From the NCBI GenBank assembly GCA_025774405.1, contig JALGWB010000001.1, positions 1 to 64,000 on the forward strand: a stretch of DNA of 64,000 nucleotides, written 5' to 3'. The notes under the pieces were generated by a model that did no database searches, was not told where the DNA came from, and saw nothing but the letters and a program-made list of their open reading frames with translations. The position numbers and the translations under genes are program-made. Source of the stretch: a bacterium (lineage in GTDB: Bacteria; Arandabacterota; Arandabacteria; Arandabacterales; Arandabacteraceae). Positions 40,601 through 47,479 of the stretch are shown here, in pieces; within the stretch, counting starts at the first letter, position 1, and the number at the start of each line of letters is the position of its first letter.

Positions 40601-40800
40601 CAGTCTGTGCCCCTCACTGCCGTCTGAGCAGCGATCTCCCTCTTCACTCCTACTAACGCCCTCTCAGCCCGGCTGGCTATCCATCGGGCCGTGTCAAGGC
40701 GATACCCTAGCCAAGGTTTCTCGGCAACGATTTTCTCCAAGCGATGTACTTCCGCCTTCGCCTTGGCTGCTGCGTCCTCAAAGTCAACCAGGTTTGTCAT
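40600..40800 (-). CDS. Small coiled-coil protein
   Basis: 66 residues, heptad-like (AAAKAKAEVHRLEKIVAEK). Overlaps neighbours by one and four bases. Function unknown. Confidence 0.5.
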   Translation of the reverse strand: MTNLVDFEDAAAKAKAEVHRLEKIVAEKPWLGYRLDTARWIASRAERALVGVKREIAAQTAVRGTD

Positions 40801-41318
40801 CTTGTGAATCTCTCTGGCCCAAAGCTCTCAAAAGGATAGTTTTGGACCAGCCTTCTTAGTATTGCCACAAAGTAGCGATTGTGCACTGAGCCTTTCCATC
40901 TCTCGTCTCTGTCCACCTGCAACACATGGGCAAACTCGTGCAGCACTACCCGCCAGACTCCCTCATATCCTCTTTTTACCCCACGCCAGACACACTCCTG
41001 TTCGAGCCTAGAGCCAACGCTGCCATACTGGTAGGCCCAGAGCAATCCTTCTCTGCCATAGGTGATGGCATGTGCCTGGCTTCGCTTGCCGCCACCTCGA
41101 TGGCGACTACCTGTGCCTCTCACTACCTCAGTGTAGAAGTGCAAGCCAACTCGCTCCTTGCGATAGAGTTCCTCGGTCAGCGCAACTGCGTACCGTGCTA
41201 GGCTTACTTGCTCAAGGCTTACTTCCTCAGTGTATACTTGCTCCATATCTACCTGCCCCGCCGCTTGCGCCTTGGGCAAGTAGGCAAATCTCGGTAGCAA
41301 CATACCGCGCATCTCCAT
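40797..41318 (-). CDS. SprT-like zinc metalloprotease
   Basis: 173 residues from MEMRGMLLPRFAYLP behind AAGGCTTTCCG (further ATG codons follow at once). GVWRVVLHEFAHVLQVDRDE has the HExxH motif, and SVHNRYFVAILRRLV has a later His, the arrangement of SprT-like zincins. Such proteins act on DNA-protein links in some hosts. Predicted soluble. Function in the phage is inferred. Confidence 0.6.
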   Translation of the reverse strand: MEMRGMLLPRFAYLPKAQAAGQVDMEQVYTEEVSLEQVSLARYAVALTEELYRKERVGLHFYTEVVRGTGSRHRGGGKRSQAHAITYGREGLLWAYQYGSVGSRLEQECVWRGVKRGYEGVWRVVLHEFAHVLQVDRDERWKGSVHNRYFVAILRRLVQNYPFESFGPERFTR

Positions 41319-41470
41319 CGGAAAGCCTTCTGGCAATCTTCTATCTCTCGCTTCCTAGCCATCTTCCGGTCCTTCGCCTCTAACCTCCTGGCAAGCCGCA
41401 GATACCGCATGGTGCCAGGCTTAGCGCCGCGTTCCTGGACACGAATGTCCAAGTCAGAATAATAGCCCAC
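41249..41470 (-). CDS. Hypothetical basic protein
   Basis: 73 residues from the GTG behind AAAGGAGGG. YLRLARRLEAKDRKMARKRE is a basic helix; CAVCCYRDLPTCP is Cys-rich. Overlaps the start of the protease gene, so one of the two starts may be off. Confidence 0.45.
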   Translation of the reverse strand: MGYYSDLDIRVQERGAKPGTMRYLRLARRLEAKDRKMARKREIEDCQKAFRWRCAVCCYRDLPTCPRRKRRGR

Positions 41471-41516
41471 AATTCCCTCCTTTCGGCTACTTGCTCTTCT
41501 CTCTCCCACCTACTCC

Positions 41517-41729
41517 CTACTCTATCTTGTCCATTGCCGTAAAGTCCCCGCAAGATACCGTATACCTACCACGGCGCGCCTTGGGATGCTCATCAAAGGC
41601 AAGATAATCCCACGTGTTCCAGTTCCCTCTACCCTGTTCGTATGCAGCAACTACGGCTTGCTCAGGTGAACAGGTGTACCAACGCTCCTCTCCCGTATCA
41701 AGATTCTTTACTCTCATCATCTCCATCAT
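41517..41729 (-). CDS. Conserved small phage protein (CSPEQAV family)
   Basis: 70 residues; YTCSPEQAVVAAYEQGRGNW then NTWDYLAFDEHP and YTVSCGDFTA match a small phage family with this order. ATGA overlap with the gene upstream. Function not established. Confidence 0.65.
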   Translation of the reverse strand: MMEMMRVKNLDTGEERWYTCSPEQAVVAAYEQGRGNWNTWDYLAFDEHPKARRGRYTVSCGDFTAMDKIE

Positions 41730-41956
41730 ACCAGAGCCATCTCGCGCGTCTCTTCATCTTCCCGCATAGCCGACGCAATCAAGTCCAGTATCCATACCGA
41801 CTCTTGGCCAAAGTCCACAATGCTCATTCCAGGATTCTCTGGATCGAAGATGAACCCGCAGGCCAGGCACTCCGTGTTGCCGTCGCCCAGTTCCTCCAAC
41901 TCGTGCGCCCCGCACATAGCACAGGTGTGAGACGCATAACTCTCTCTCTGATACAT
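41726..41956 (-). CDS. Zinc-ribbon protein
   Basis: 76 residues behind AAGGAGGATAGCC. HTCAMCGAHELEE and ECLACGFIF make a zinc ribbon, followed by an acidic domain. A fragment of the same HTCAMCG-like sequence is repeated upstream at 42.4 kb, suggesting duplication. Confidence 0.55.
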   Translation of the reverse strand: MYQRESYASHTCAMCGAHELEELGDGNTECLACGFIFDPENPGMSIVDFGQESVWILDLIASAMREDEETREMALV

Positions 41957-41980
41957 GGCTATCCTCCTTATACTCCACCC

Positions 41981-42397
41981 TTAATATTGACGGAAGCCCA
42001 TAGGCATCTCCTCTCTTCTCTCCCATGCCACTTGCTCTACTAGCTCCTCAGACCACTGAGGGTGTAGGATATGAAGCAACTCGTGTTCTAGGGTCGCTTG
42101 CCAATACCACTGACGCAAAGTCTCCGTTGGTATAAGTATGACCTTCGCCTTGCGATTAAGTGCCCTACCAGCAGACCGACACTGATATTGCGGAGGAATT
42201 GTCATTCTGGCTCGTGCATATTCCTCTTTATACTGGGCAATCCACTCATCATCAAACAAGTTGAAAACGTCAGTGGGCATCACGACAACTTTGACAGGAA
42301 CCTGAAGGTCCGCGCATCGCGCTTCCCACCAGGCCTCTGCCCGCCGCCGCGCCGCACCAGTTCTACTGCCCCTGTCGAGAAACCTTACTCCTCTCAT
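41981..42397 (-). CDS. Second HExxH metallopeptidase-like protein
   Basis: 138 residues from MRGVRFLDRGSRTGAARRRA behind AAGGAGGGACAG. QATLEHELLHILHPQWSEEL has the HExxH motif of zincins with possible third ligands after it; the N-terminus is basic. Not recognisable as SprT, and the overall family is unknown. Reading may begin at an upstream GTG adding a zinc-ribbon-like start, but the ATG is better placed. Confidence 0.55.
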   Translation of the reverse strand: MRGVRFLDRGSRTGAARRRAEAWWEARCADLQVPVKVVVMPTDVFNLFDDEWIAQYKEEYARARMTIPPQYQCRSAGRALNRKAKVILIPTETLRQWYWQATLEHELLHILHPQWSEELVEQVAWERREEMPMGFRQY

Positions 42398-42416
42398 CTG
42401 TCCCTCCTTAATATCT

Positions 42417-42449
42417 TGTGCCCCGCATATAGCGCAAGTGCGGGGCACA
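42417..42449. repeat. Perfect 11-bp inverted repeat
   Basis: TGTGCCCCGCA (42417-42427) and TGCGGGGCACA (42439-42449) form an 11-pair hairpin with an 11-base loop, between two leftward genes. No T-run follows, so it may be a regulatory hairpin or a processing site instead of a terminator. Confidence 0.5.
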
Positions 42450-42457
42450 CTTCCCCT

Positions 42458-42697
42458 CTACCTGCTCGCTGAATAGTTGCGTCGCATACTTGCAACTGCA
42501 TCCTCCAAGGACTCATAGTCGAAGCCAACGTCCTCTGTCTCGAAACGCGAGCCTTCACTGTCGATACCATGATAGAAGTACCCGAAGCCCCCGTTCGCCT
42601 TGAAAATCGTTCCCCAAGTTCCCGCTTGGGGGGGCTCACCTTCTGTCTCGGCTCCATGTGGTCTTTTCTTGGACACCAGAATTGTGATGTACGCCAT
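42458..42697 (-). CDS. Hypothetical phage protein
   Basis: 79 residues from MAYITILVSKKRPHGAETEG behind AAGGGAGGGAAC. Gly-rich centre (KANGGFGYFYHGIDSEG) and an acidic-to-basic end. A repeated leader of about 22 bases lies upstream. No family recognised. Confidence 0.5.
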   Translation of the reverse strand: MAYITILVSKKRPHGAETEGEPPQAGTWGTIFKANGGFGYFYHGIDSEGSRFETEDVGFDYESLEDAVASMRRNYSASR

Positions 42698-42783
42698 GTT
42701 CCCTCCCTTGTCCTTCCGAGTTATGCCAGTTCTTCTGCCGCTAAGTCCTACTCCTCTCATCTGTCCCTCCAGTTCCATAGTCG

Positions 42784-43000
42784 CTAATCCAGTTCCCAGT
42801 TTCGCCTTTGACTGCCAGCCCTCAGTTCGACTATAGCCAGCAAATCGGCCAGTTCAGCTCGGCCAGTTCCTAGCCCCAGTTCGCCCCCTTGCCTAACTGC
42901 TGCTCGGTCTAGCAGTCGGACTGGCACGGGGGCTATAATAGCAGCCAGTTCAAAAGTGGCCAGTTCGGAGTGGCTAGCGGCCAGTTCCCAGTTCATAATG
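42784..43000. repeat. CAGTTC-rich region, possible iterons or origin
   Basis: CAGTTC occurs nine times in about 220 bases, often as GGCCAGTTC, plus two CAGTTT variants. The leftward frame over this area (42784-43029) reads as repetitive ELA-type sequence without a ribosome site, so it is probably not a gene. The position between the leftward genes and the promoter region is where origins often lie. Confidence 0.4.
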
Positions 43001-43085
43001 GCCAGTTTCCGCCCGCCTGGTGTAGCCATGGTTGGCCAAGGCTATGACTATGATCGATCCCAGGCTAGGCCGCCGGCGAAATAGA

Positions 43086-43664
43086 CTATGTTATGCTCGC
43101 GTACATTTCTGGTTTGTGTGTTTTTATCCAAGTGGCTGCGTTTGGTGGGTGTGTGCCCTCACCTCGCCAACTGATGCCGCCGCCGTTTGTGAGCTCGAGG
43201 ATGTCGGCCATAGAAGCCCAACTGGAGTAGCTAACGCCCTCATAGGTGGGTTTGCGTATACCTCGACTGTCACCGTTGCCACGTGGTCCGCCCGTGGACC
43301 CCTTGCGCTTTTTTCCATAGACGGTTTCTATTCTGTCTATGGCAGCGGTGCCGTCCTCACGTCGGCCAATGCAGAAGCTAGTTATGGCGTCGGGTATGGC
43401 TACGCTGTTGACCCGTTCGAGGATCGCTTTGGCACATGGCGCGAAATCCGCCGATAGCTTCTCTATGAGCTCATCGTGAATAGACCGCTCCAAAGACCGA
43501 ATCTCACGGGTTAGCGATCCGATAGTCCGAGCGAACATTATGGGATCTCTCTCCTCGAGATCGTAGCGCATGTCCTTCAAAGTTTCCAATTGTAACAGTG
43601 TTGCCGATGGCGTTTTGGTCGCTGCCACTTTACTAGTTATCGCCGTCGTCTTCTCATTAGGCAT
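43086..43664 (-). CDS. Hypothetical protein, probable DNA-associated
   Basis: 192 residues behind TGGAGGGAATGAC. N-terminal helical half (DMRYDLEERDPIMFARTIGS, REIRSLERSIHDELIEKL), basic centre (VYGKKRKGSTGG) and C-terminus SYSSWASMADILELTN with HPPNAATWIKTHKP, which looks like a small helix-turn-helix. First gene of the leftward early transcript, so perhaps an early regulator; no family recognised. Confidence 0.6.
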   Translation of the reverse strand: MPNEKTTAITSKVAATKTPSATLLQLETLKDMRYDLEERDPIMFARTIGSLTREIRSLERSIHDELIEKLSADFAPCAKAILERVNSVAIPDAITSFCIGRREDGTAAIDRIETVYGKKRKGSTGGPRGNGDSRGIRKPTYEGVSYSSWASMADILELTNGGGISWRGEGTHPPNAATWIKTHKPEMYASIT

Positions 43665-43802
43665 GTCATTCCCTCCACATGCGTGACGCCGGCGGCCTAG
43701 CCTAGAGTCGATCCATATGGAGGTTGATCGGTCGCGGAGGTTCCTCCCCTCCCCTCACCCTCGCCCAACACCTCATTTTTTAAGGTACTCAAACCTACCC
43801 CC

Positions 43803-43830
43803 ATGATAGTCCTCGTGATGTAGATGTCAA
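43803..43830 (-). promoter_or_regulatory. Leftward promoter for the early region
   Basis: On the minus strand TTGACA and TATCAT are 16 bases apart, about 140 bases before the start at 43664. The leader contains A-rich and G-rich stretches and no gene. Confidence 0.55.
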
Positions 43831-43892
43831 ATCCGCTATTGTAGCGATGTGCGGTCGGTTGCTGTTTTCTATACCATAACACGACGACTCAA

Positions 43893-43912
43893 AAGCAGGT
43901 TTTCCTGCTTTA
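43893..43912. terminator. Perfect hairpin between divergent transcripts
   Basis: AAAGCAGG, a TTTT loop and CCTGCTTT form an eight-pair hairpin with T-rich ends on both strands, between divergent promoters. It may insulate them or act as a weak two-way terminator; no long T-run is seen. Confidence 0.35.
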
Positions 43913-44046
43913 TGGGAACCCTGGCGCAGGAAAGTGAGATGGGGATGGATAGCCCCAGCCTCCATTTCCCCCATGTCTGAAACTTTTCCCTCTGCATAAC
44001 AGCGTAAACGACTACAACCCGCTGCTAAGGACTAGGCTAGACCGTA

Positions 44047-44118
44047 GTTCACATAATGGTTATTAGCGGTTGGTTTACATAATGGCTATCTGTCTGTGGG
44101 TAGTTTACATAACGGCTA
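44047..44118. promoter_or_regulatory. Three operator-like repeats
   Basis: GTTCACATAATGGTTA (44047), GTTTACATAATGGCTA (44073) and GTTTACATAACGGCTA (44103) lie directly upstream of the rightward promoter. A related GTTTACATAATCC follows at 46031. A repressor or activator that recognises GTTTACATAAyGGCTA is implied; none is identified. Confidence 0.65.
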
Positions 44119-44143
44119 GATAACCACTAGCCAAAATTGGGCC

Positions 44144-44172
44144 TTGACAAGAGTGCCAATTAGGTGTATAAT
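44144..44172 (+). promoter_or_regulatory. Perfect consensus sigma-70 promoter
   Basis: TTGACA and TATAAT with a 17-base spacer. It drives the 44222-44331 structured leader and the homing endonuclease gene. Probably a strong promoter repressed through the repeats just upstream. Confidence 0.85.
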
Positions 44173-44221
44173 AGTAATTGCTAGGCTAAAGGGCAGGCTG
44201 GGCAATCTATGTAGTGGCATC

Positions 44222-44331
44222 CGAGAAGTCGGCTTTTTCTCTCAGGCAACCAGGAAGGAAGTTCATTCCTTCCCCCTGTTTGGATGCCCAGGGTTGCCCT
44301 TGGTTGCCTGAGAGAAGAGGGCGACTTCTCG
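44222..44331 (+). ncRNA. Highly structured 110-nt leader RNA
   Basis: CGAGAAGTCG (44222-44231) pairs with CGACTTCTCG (44322-44331); CTCTCAGGCAACC (44239-44251) pairs exactly with GGTTGCCTGAGAG (44302-44314); GGAAGGAA and TTCCTTCC (44253-44273) form a third, nested hairpin. The layout is a long stem-loop between the promoter and a gene, so it could be a cis-acting switch, a stable regulator RNA, or a terminal inverted repeat. It contains no coding frame. Confidence 0.6.
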
Positions 44332-44380
44332 TGTTATAGGCGATGCAAATAGGAGTAACCAGTAGATAAGCCGATTTGCT

Positions 44381-45121
44381 ATGAAGGAAATTCCCCTCAC
44401 GCAGGACAAGGTGGCCCTGGTTGATGACCAGGACTACGAATGGCTTAATCAGTGGAAATGGACGTATACTTCTAGGGGCTGCACAGGCTATGCTTATCGG
44501 AATGTCTATCAAGGCTCCCGATATGTTAGGTGTGTCTTTATGCACCGTTTCATACTGAATCCACCTCCTGGCTTGGAGACAGATCATATCAATGGCAATG
44601 GCTTGGATAACCGCCGTTGCAATCTGCGTGCGTGCACACATATCCAGAATTCATGGAATAGCCGCAAGCAACAAGGCGCTACGAGTCAGTACAAAGGAGT
44701 CTCCTGGGCACGGAAAAACCAATGCTGGAGGGCGTTTATACATCAAGGTGGTCAGCAGATATCGTTAGGCAACTTTGACTCAGAGGAGGCCGCAGCGCTT
44801 GCCTACAACTATGCTGCGATCAAACTACGGGGTAGCCATACTCTTCTCAACCTTGTCCCTGACGGCCCTCCTCCATCCCGTCGACTAAAAAAGCGTCCAG
44901 GAAAGACTTCTCGCTATGTAGGAGTCTCCTGGTCTCGCCAACCGCAAGGTTGGCGAGCTGAGATTCGAGTTAAAGGCAAGCTCATATATCTGGGTTGCTT
45001 CACCTCAGAGGATGAGGCAGCGCGGGTCTGGAATGCGGCAGCGCTGAAGTGGAGAGGACCAGGAGCCAAGCAAAACATAGTACAAGGAGAAAGAGATGAA
45101 TTTCTTGTTGAGCGAAGTTGA
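44381..45121 (+). CDS. HNH-AP2 homing endonuclease
   Basis: 246 residues. The N-terminus has a short beta region (DYEWLNQWKWTYT) and MHRFIL then DHINGNGLDNRRCNLR, an HNH_3-type nuclease active site. Two AP2 DNA-binding domains follow: YKGVSWARKNQCWRAFIH with LGNFDSEEAAALAYN, and YVGVSWSRQPQGWRAEIR with GCFTSEDEAARVWNAA. Such enzymes are self-spreading elements in phage genomes that cut at specific sites. The frame overlaps the following gene by 26 bases, and it sits behind the structured leader. Confidence 0.88.
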   Translation: MKEIPLTQDKVALVDDQDYEWLNQWKWTYTSRGCTGYAYRNVYQGSRYVRCVFMHRFILNPPPGLETDHINGNGLDNRRCNLRACTHIQNSWNSRKQQGATSQYKGVSWARKNQCWRAFIHQGGQQISLGNFDSEEAAALAYNYAAIKLRGSHTLLNLVPDGPPPSRRLKKRPGKTSRYVGVSWSRQPQGWRAEIRVKGKLIYLGCFTSEDEAARVWNAAALKWRGPGAKQNIVQGERDEFLVERS

Positions 45122-46019
45122 GTTGTCAAGAAAGCCAAGGCTCTCTTTTTCATGGAGCGAGAAGCCTGTGCCTGTTCCCTATCACCGCCCACGAGACCCA
45201 GAGAGAAGGAAAAGATACTGTAATTTCTATTCTACTGAGATCGGTCTCTTAAGCGGTAGTCGGGTTTTCAAGCACGGGCCATGTGGAATCTTTCAAGGAC
45301 CCGACCCATGCCCTTCCTGCAGAGCAAGCCGCAAGCGAGAGATTCGCCTCGACTTGTCTTTGGCAAAGGAGATTTTCTATTTCTATGTACTTGCCCCCTC
45401 CAAAACAGAATGGGATACTCTCACCAAATACTGGAAGCGTCACAACATTCTCTTCAAGTGGTGCTATCAGGGCGAGAACTTGCTCCGACTGGTCTTTCTC
45501 AGTGGATTCGACGAACGGATAGGCAAAAGAGGGGCCACTAGGGCGTCGAGTCTCAACTCTGTCTCACTTGACATGATAAGCCTCGATACAATCATGAATC
45601 AGATGCCGTTAGGGTCGAGTTTCCATGGAACATTGAGGGCCTCAAGGGGAGGAAGAGGGAAGCCAGAAGACGAGCAGACCGAGGATGTTCCCCCTGTACC
45701 TAAAGAGGCAATCCCCATAGAGGTCTTTTATGTTAAGGCTTCTCCTGGGGTCGAAGACGAAGCCTGGGATGCCGCCATGGAGAAGTCTTTGGATCTCAAC
45801 CCGAAAACTAGGCAAGAGCTTATCCAGGGAGTCAGGAGACGCTGTGCTATTTATAAAGCGGAGCTGATTGCTAGGAATGCTGTTATTTCATATTCTCGCT
45901 GGGAGAAACGTTATGTCCAAATAGCCCTATTGGATTGGGAATCCTACAATTCTATCTGGACAGCTGCCCATGAGAGGGCATTTAGTTTTGCCCTACCTAG
46001 CCGTGCTTATGTCAATTGA
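45096..46019 (+). CDS. Uncharacterised protein with a zinc ribbon, possible initiator
   Basis: 307 residues. A Cys pattern (YCNFYSTEIG... HGPCGIFQGPDPCPSC) forms a zinc site near residue 40-75, followed by a beta/helical region (YFYVLAPSKTEWDTLTKYWK), an acidic linker and a basic C-terminal third. It looks like a replication-initiation or DNA-transaction protein by position beside the candidate origin and early promoter, but no Rep motif is recognised. A hairpin overlaps its end. Confidence 0.55.
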   Translation: MNFLLSEVELSRKPRLSFSWSEKPVPVPYHRPRDPERRKRYCNFYSTEIGLLSGSRVFKHGPCGIFQGPDPCPSCRASRKREIRLDLSLAKEIFYFYVLAPSKTEWDTLTKYWKRHNILFKWCYQGENLLRLVFLSGFDERIGKRGATRASSLNSVSLDMISLDTIMNQMPLGSSFHGTLRASRGGRGKPEDEQTEDVPPVPKEAIPIEVFYVKASPGVEDEAWDAAMEKSLDLNPKTRQELIQGVRRRCAIYKAELIARNAVISYSRWEKRYVQIALLDWESYNSIWTAAHERAFSFALPSRAYVN

Positions 46020-46030
46020 CTAGCACGGCT
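45999..46030 (+). terminator. Hairpin at the end of the rightward early operon
   Basis: AGCCGTGCT pairs with AGCACGGCT (nine pairs, 14-base loop) over the stop codon at 46017-46019. It is followed by GTTTACATAATCC, an operator-like motif. A T-run is weak, so terminator function is only a guess. Confidence 0.35.
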
Positions 46031-46105
46031 GTTTACATAATCCACGATCTACTACATGGGCCTGAGCCACTAGAGTGGCCAGGTCTGAAAGGTGCTGTTT
46101 AAGAA

Positions 46106-46198
46106 ATGTTTCTCTACTTCGCGCCAACACTCGGAAACTTCCTTCTCTGTCTGGTTTTTTTCCTGGCAGGTTGTCTCTACCTCTACAGTAAATGGTAG
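46106..46198 (+). CDS. Membrane micro-protein, 30 residues, rightward strand
   Basis: MFLYFAPTLGNFLLCLVFFL followed by AGCLYLYSKW. One hydrophobic helix and a basic end; the ribosome site is weak. If expressed it would be the only rightward member of the micro-membrane series in this area. Confidence 0.35.
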   Translation: MFLYFAPTLGNFLLCLVFFLAGCLYLYSKW

Positions 46199-46235
46199 GC
46201 AGGGCCAGCAATCCATCTCAGTAGATACGACCTGC

Positions 46236-46763
46236 CTAGCTGCGTCTGGCCCCCCTCACTGCTGTCTTATGACCGATACCTATCTTCTCCTCAATCCAAA
46301 TGCGTGTATCAGGATGCAGTTGCATCTTATCCTTATTCGCCTGGTACCAAGTCTTGGTATTGTCTTCGTAACCCTGTGCCTTGCCAGCTCCCCGCCAATC
46401 TGCCAACATCTCTTTTCGGTAGCGATCAGGCATAGGTAAGACCTTGATATCACCATCATCCTCTCGCAAAACCCACCATTGCCAGTGATGCCTATTGCGA
46501 TGGATGTGCTTGAGCCAAGCTAAGTCGAACTTGTCCTGCACCTCCTGTTTCGTCAGACCGAAGAGCCGCCCCTTGGTCCCTGGCGCGAATCTGTGCCAAT
46601 CGGGATAGTTGCCGTAGAAGTATTTCGTATAGGGCCGCCATTCATCAGGCAGGAACTTGCTCCAATCATGCAAAAAGCCCAACCAAGGTATGCCTAACTT
46701 GCATGCCTCAACGAACACAAACCACTTATGTGCAATCATGTAGCGTAAATATTTCAGATACAT
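46236..46763 (-). CDS. DUF5662-like protein
   Basis: 175 residues. MIAHKWFVFVEACKLGIPWL, then GFLHDWSKFLPDEWRPYTKY, HRFAPGTKG, AWLKHIHRNRHHWQWW and EMLADWRGAGKA follow the DUF5662 pattern of His and Asp residues, reminiscent of an HD-type metal site. Function unproven; similar proteins occur in phages and plasmids. It faces the early rightward genes tail to tail. Confidence 0.75.
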   Translation of the reverse strand: MYLKYLRYMIAHKWFVFVEACKLGIPWLGFLHDWSKFLPDEWRPYTKYFYGNYPDWHRFAPGTKGRLFGLTKQEVQDKFDLAWLKHIHRNRHHWQWWVLREDDGDIKVLPMPDRYRKEMLADWRGAGKAQGYEDNTKTWYQANKDKMQLHPDTRIWIEEKIGIGHKTAVRGARRS

Positions 46764-47333
46764 CTACTGCCTCCTTGCCCACCTCGCCGCTGGATCAACC
46801 CAGGCTCCCTTGTTATCCACTGCCAACTGACTCTTCAGTACAGCCAATATCTCGTCCCTCAGCGCAAACCTCTGCTCCACGGGCAAATGTCTGGCCACTA
46901 TCTCGGTTACTTTCTTGGCCATGGTTACAGCCACACTGACAGGAATCAGATAGCGTCGCTCTTGCTCGATCTTGTTCTTGGTCTGAACTAGCTTCCGAAT
47001 GGTGTCCAGCAGCAAGGCTAAGGTCCTCAAGTCTCCCTCTTTCTCAGCCTCAACCACCTTCTCCCTCGCTAGGGCAATCTCCCCCCTCAATTCCAACACC
47101 TCAGGGTCTTCGAGCTCCTGGCTTGACAGTTCTACCAAGTCCACAGGCTCGGCTACTGGCAATCGCTTGTCATGCAACCAGCAATAACCGACCCCCTTGT
47201 GGTTAGTTCTGGCTCCTGCCCATCTGTGACAGATGCCGTCTTTGCCTTCTTTGCAAGGCGCACCACAGATTCTGCTCGGATCATTGCGGGCTTTGGCAAG
47301 CCCAATTCTCACTTTGTCTGTTATCATGGGCAT
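46764..47333 (-). CDS. Probable small terminase subunit
   Basis: 189 residues. ICGAPCKEGKDGICHRWAGA and GVGYCWLHDK give a Cys/His zinc region seen in small terminase subunits, followed by a long helical region (ELRGEIALAREKVVEAEK...), typical of oligomerising small terminase. It lies just upstream of the large terminase on the opposite strand, sharing a divergent promoter region. Assignment is by resemblance and position. Confidence 0.6.
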   Translation of the reverse strand: MPMITDKVRIGLAKARNDPSRICGAPCKEGKDGICHRWAGARTNHKGVGYCWLHDKRLPVAEPVDLVELSSQELEDPEVLELRGEIALAREKVVEAEKEGDLRTLALLLDTIRKLVQTKNKIEQERRYLIPVSVAVTMAKKVTEIVARHLPVEQRFALRDEILAVLKSQLAVDNKGAWVDPAARWARRQ

Positions 47334-47386
47334 GGTTCTTCTCCTAGATAGTCCATGGGGAGGCTCTGGTACTGTCTTGTAAGTAG

Positions 47387-47415
47387 ATACTAGCCGTTAT
47401 TTCGGAATTTGTCAA
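47387..47415 (-). promoter_or_regulatory. Leftward consensus promoter
   Basis: On the minus strand TTGACA and TAGTAT are 17 bases apart, driving the probable small terminase and DUF5662-like genes. It is interleaved with the rightward promoter 6 bases away. Confidence 0.7.
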
Positions 47416-47421
47416 GCATAC

Positions 47422-47450
47422 TTGACAATTCAGAAGTTTGCTGCTAAGAT
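47422..47450 (+). promoter_or_regulatory. Rightward consensus promoter for packaging genes
   Basis: TTGACA and TAAGAT with a 17-base spacer. The predicted start of transcription is only a few bases before the first possible ATG. TTGTCAA and TTGACAA around 47410-47428 form an inverted repeat covering both -35 boxes. Confidence 0.75.
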
Positions 47451-47479
47451 AGAGACGAGAAAGAATGGAGACTAAAGGC

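Noticed and set aside
42784..43029. Leftward 81-codon frame over the CAGTTC repeats
   Set aside because: No ribosome site, and the sequence is only a translation of the repeats (ELA-type units). I kept the repeats as a feature but not the gene.
43032..43457. Rightward 141-codon frame opposite the 43086-43664 gene
   Set aside because: It lies on the opposite strand of a gene with better start signals and natural composition; its own product is Cys/Trp-rich at the start and repetitive later, as expected for a shadow frame.
43697..43882. Leftward 61-codon frame near the promoter at 43.8 kb
   Set aside because: It spans a likely promoter and has no ribosome site; composition is not that of a protein.
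46092..46439. Rightward 115-codon frame over the end of the DUF5662-like gene
   Set aside because: Overlaps the DUF5662-like gene, which has a clear family pattern, and has no ribosome site.
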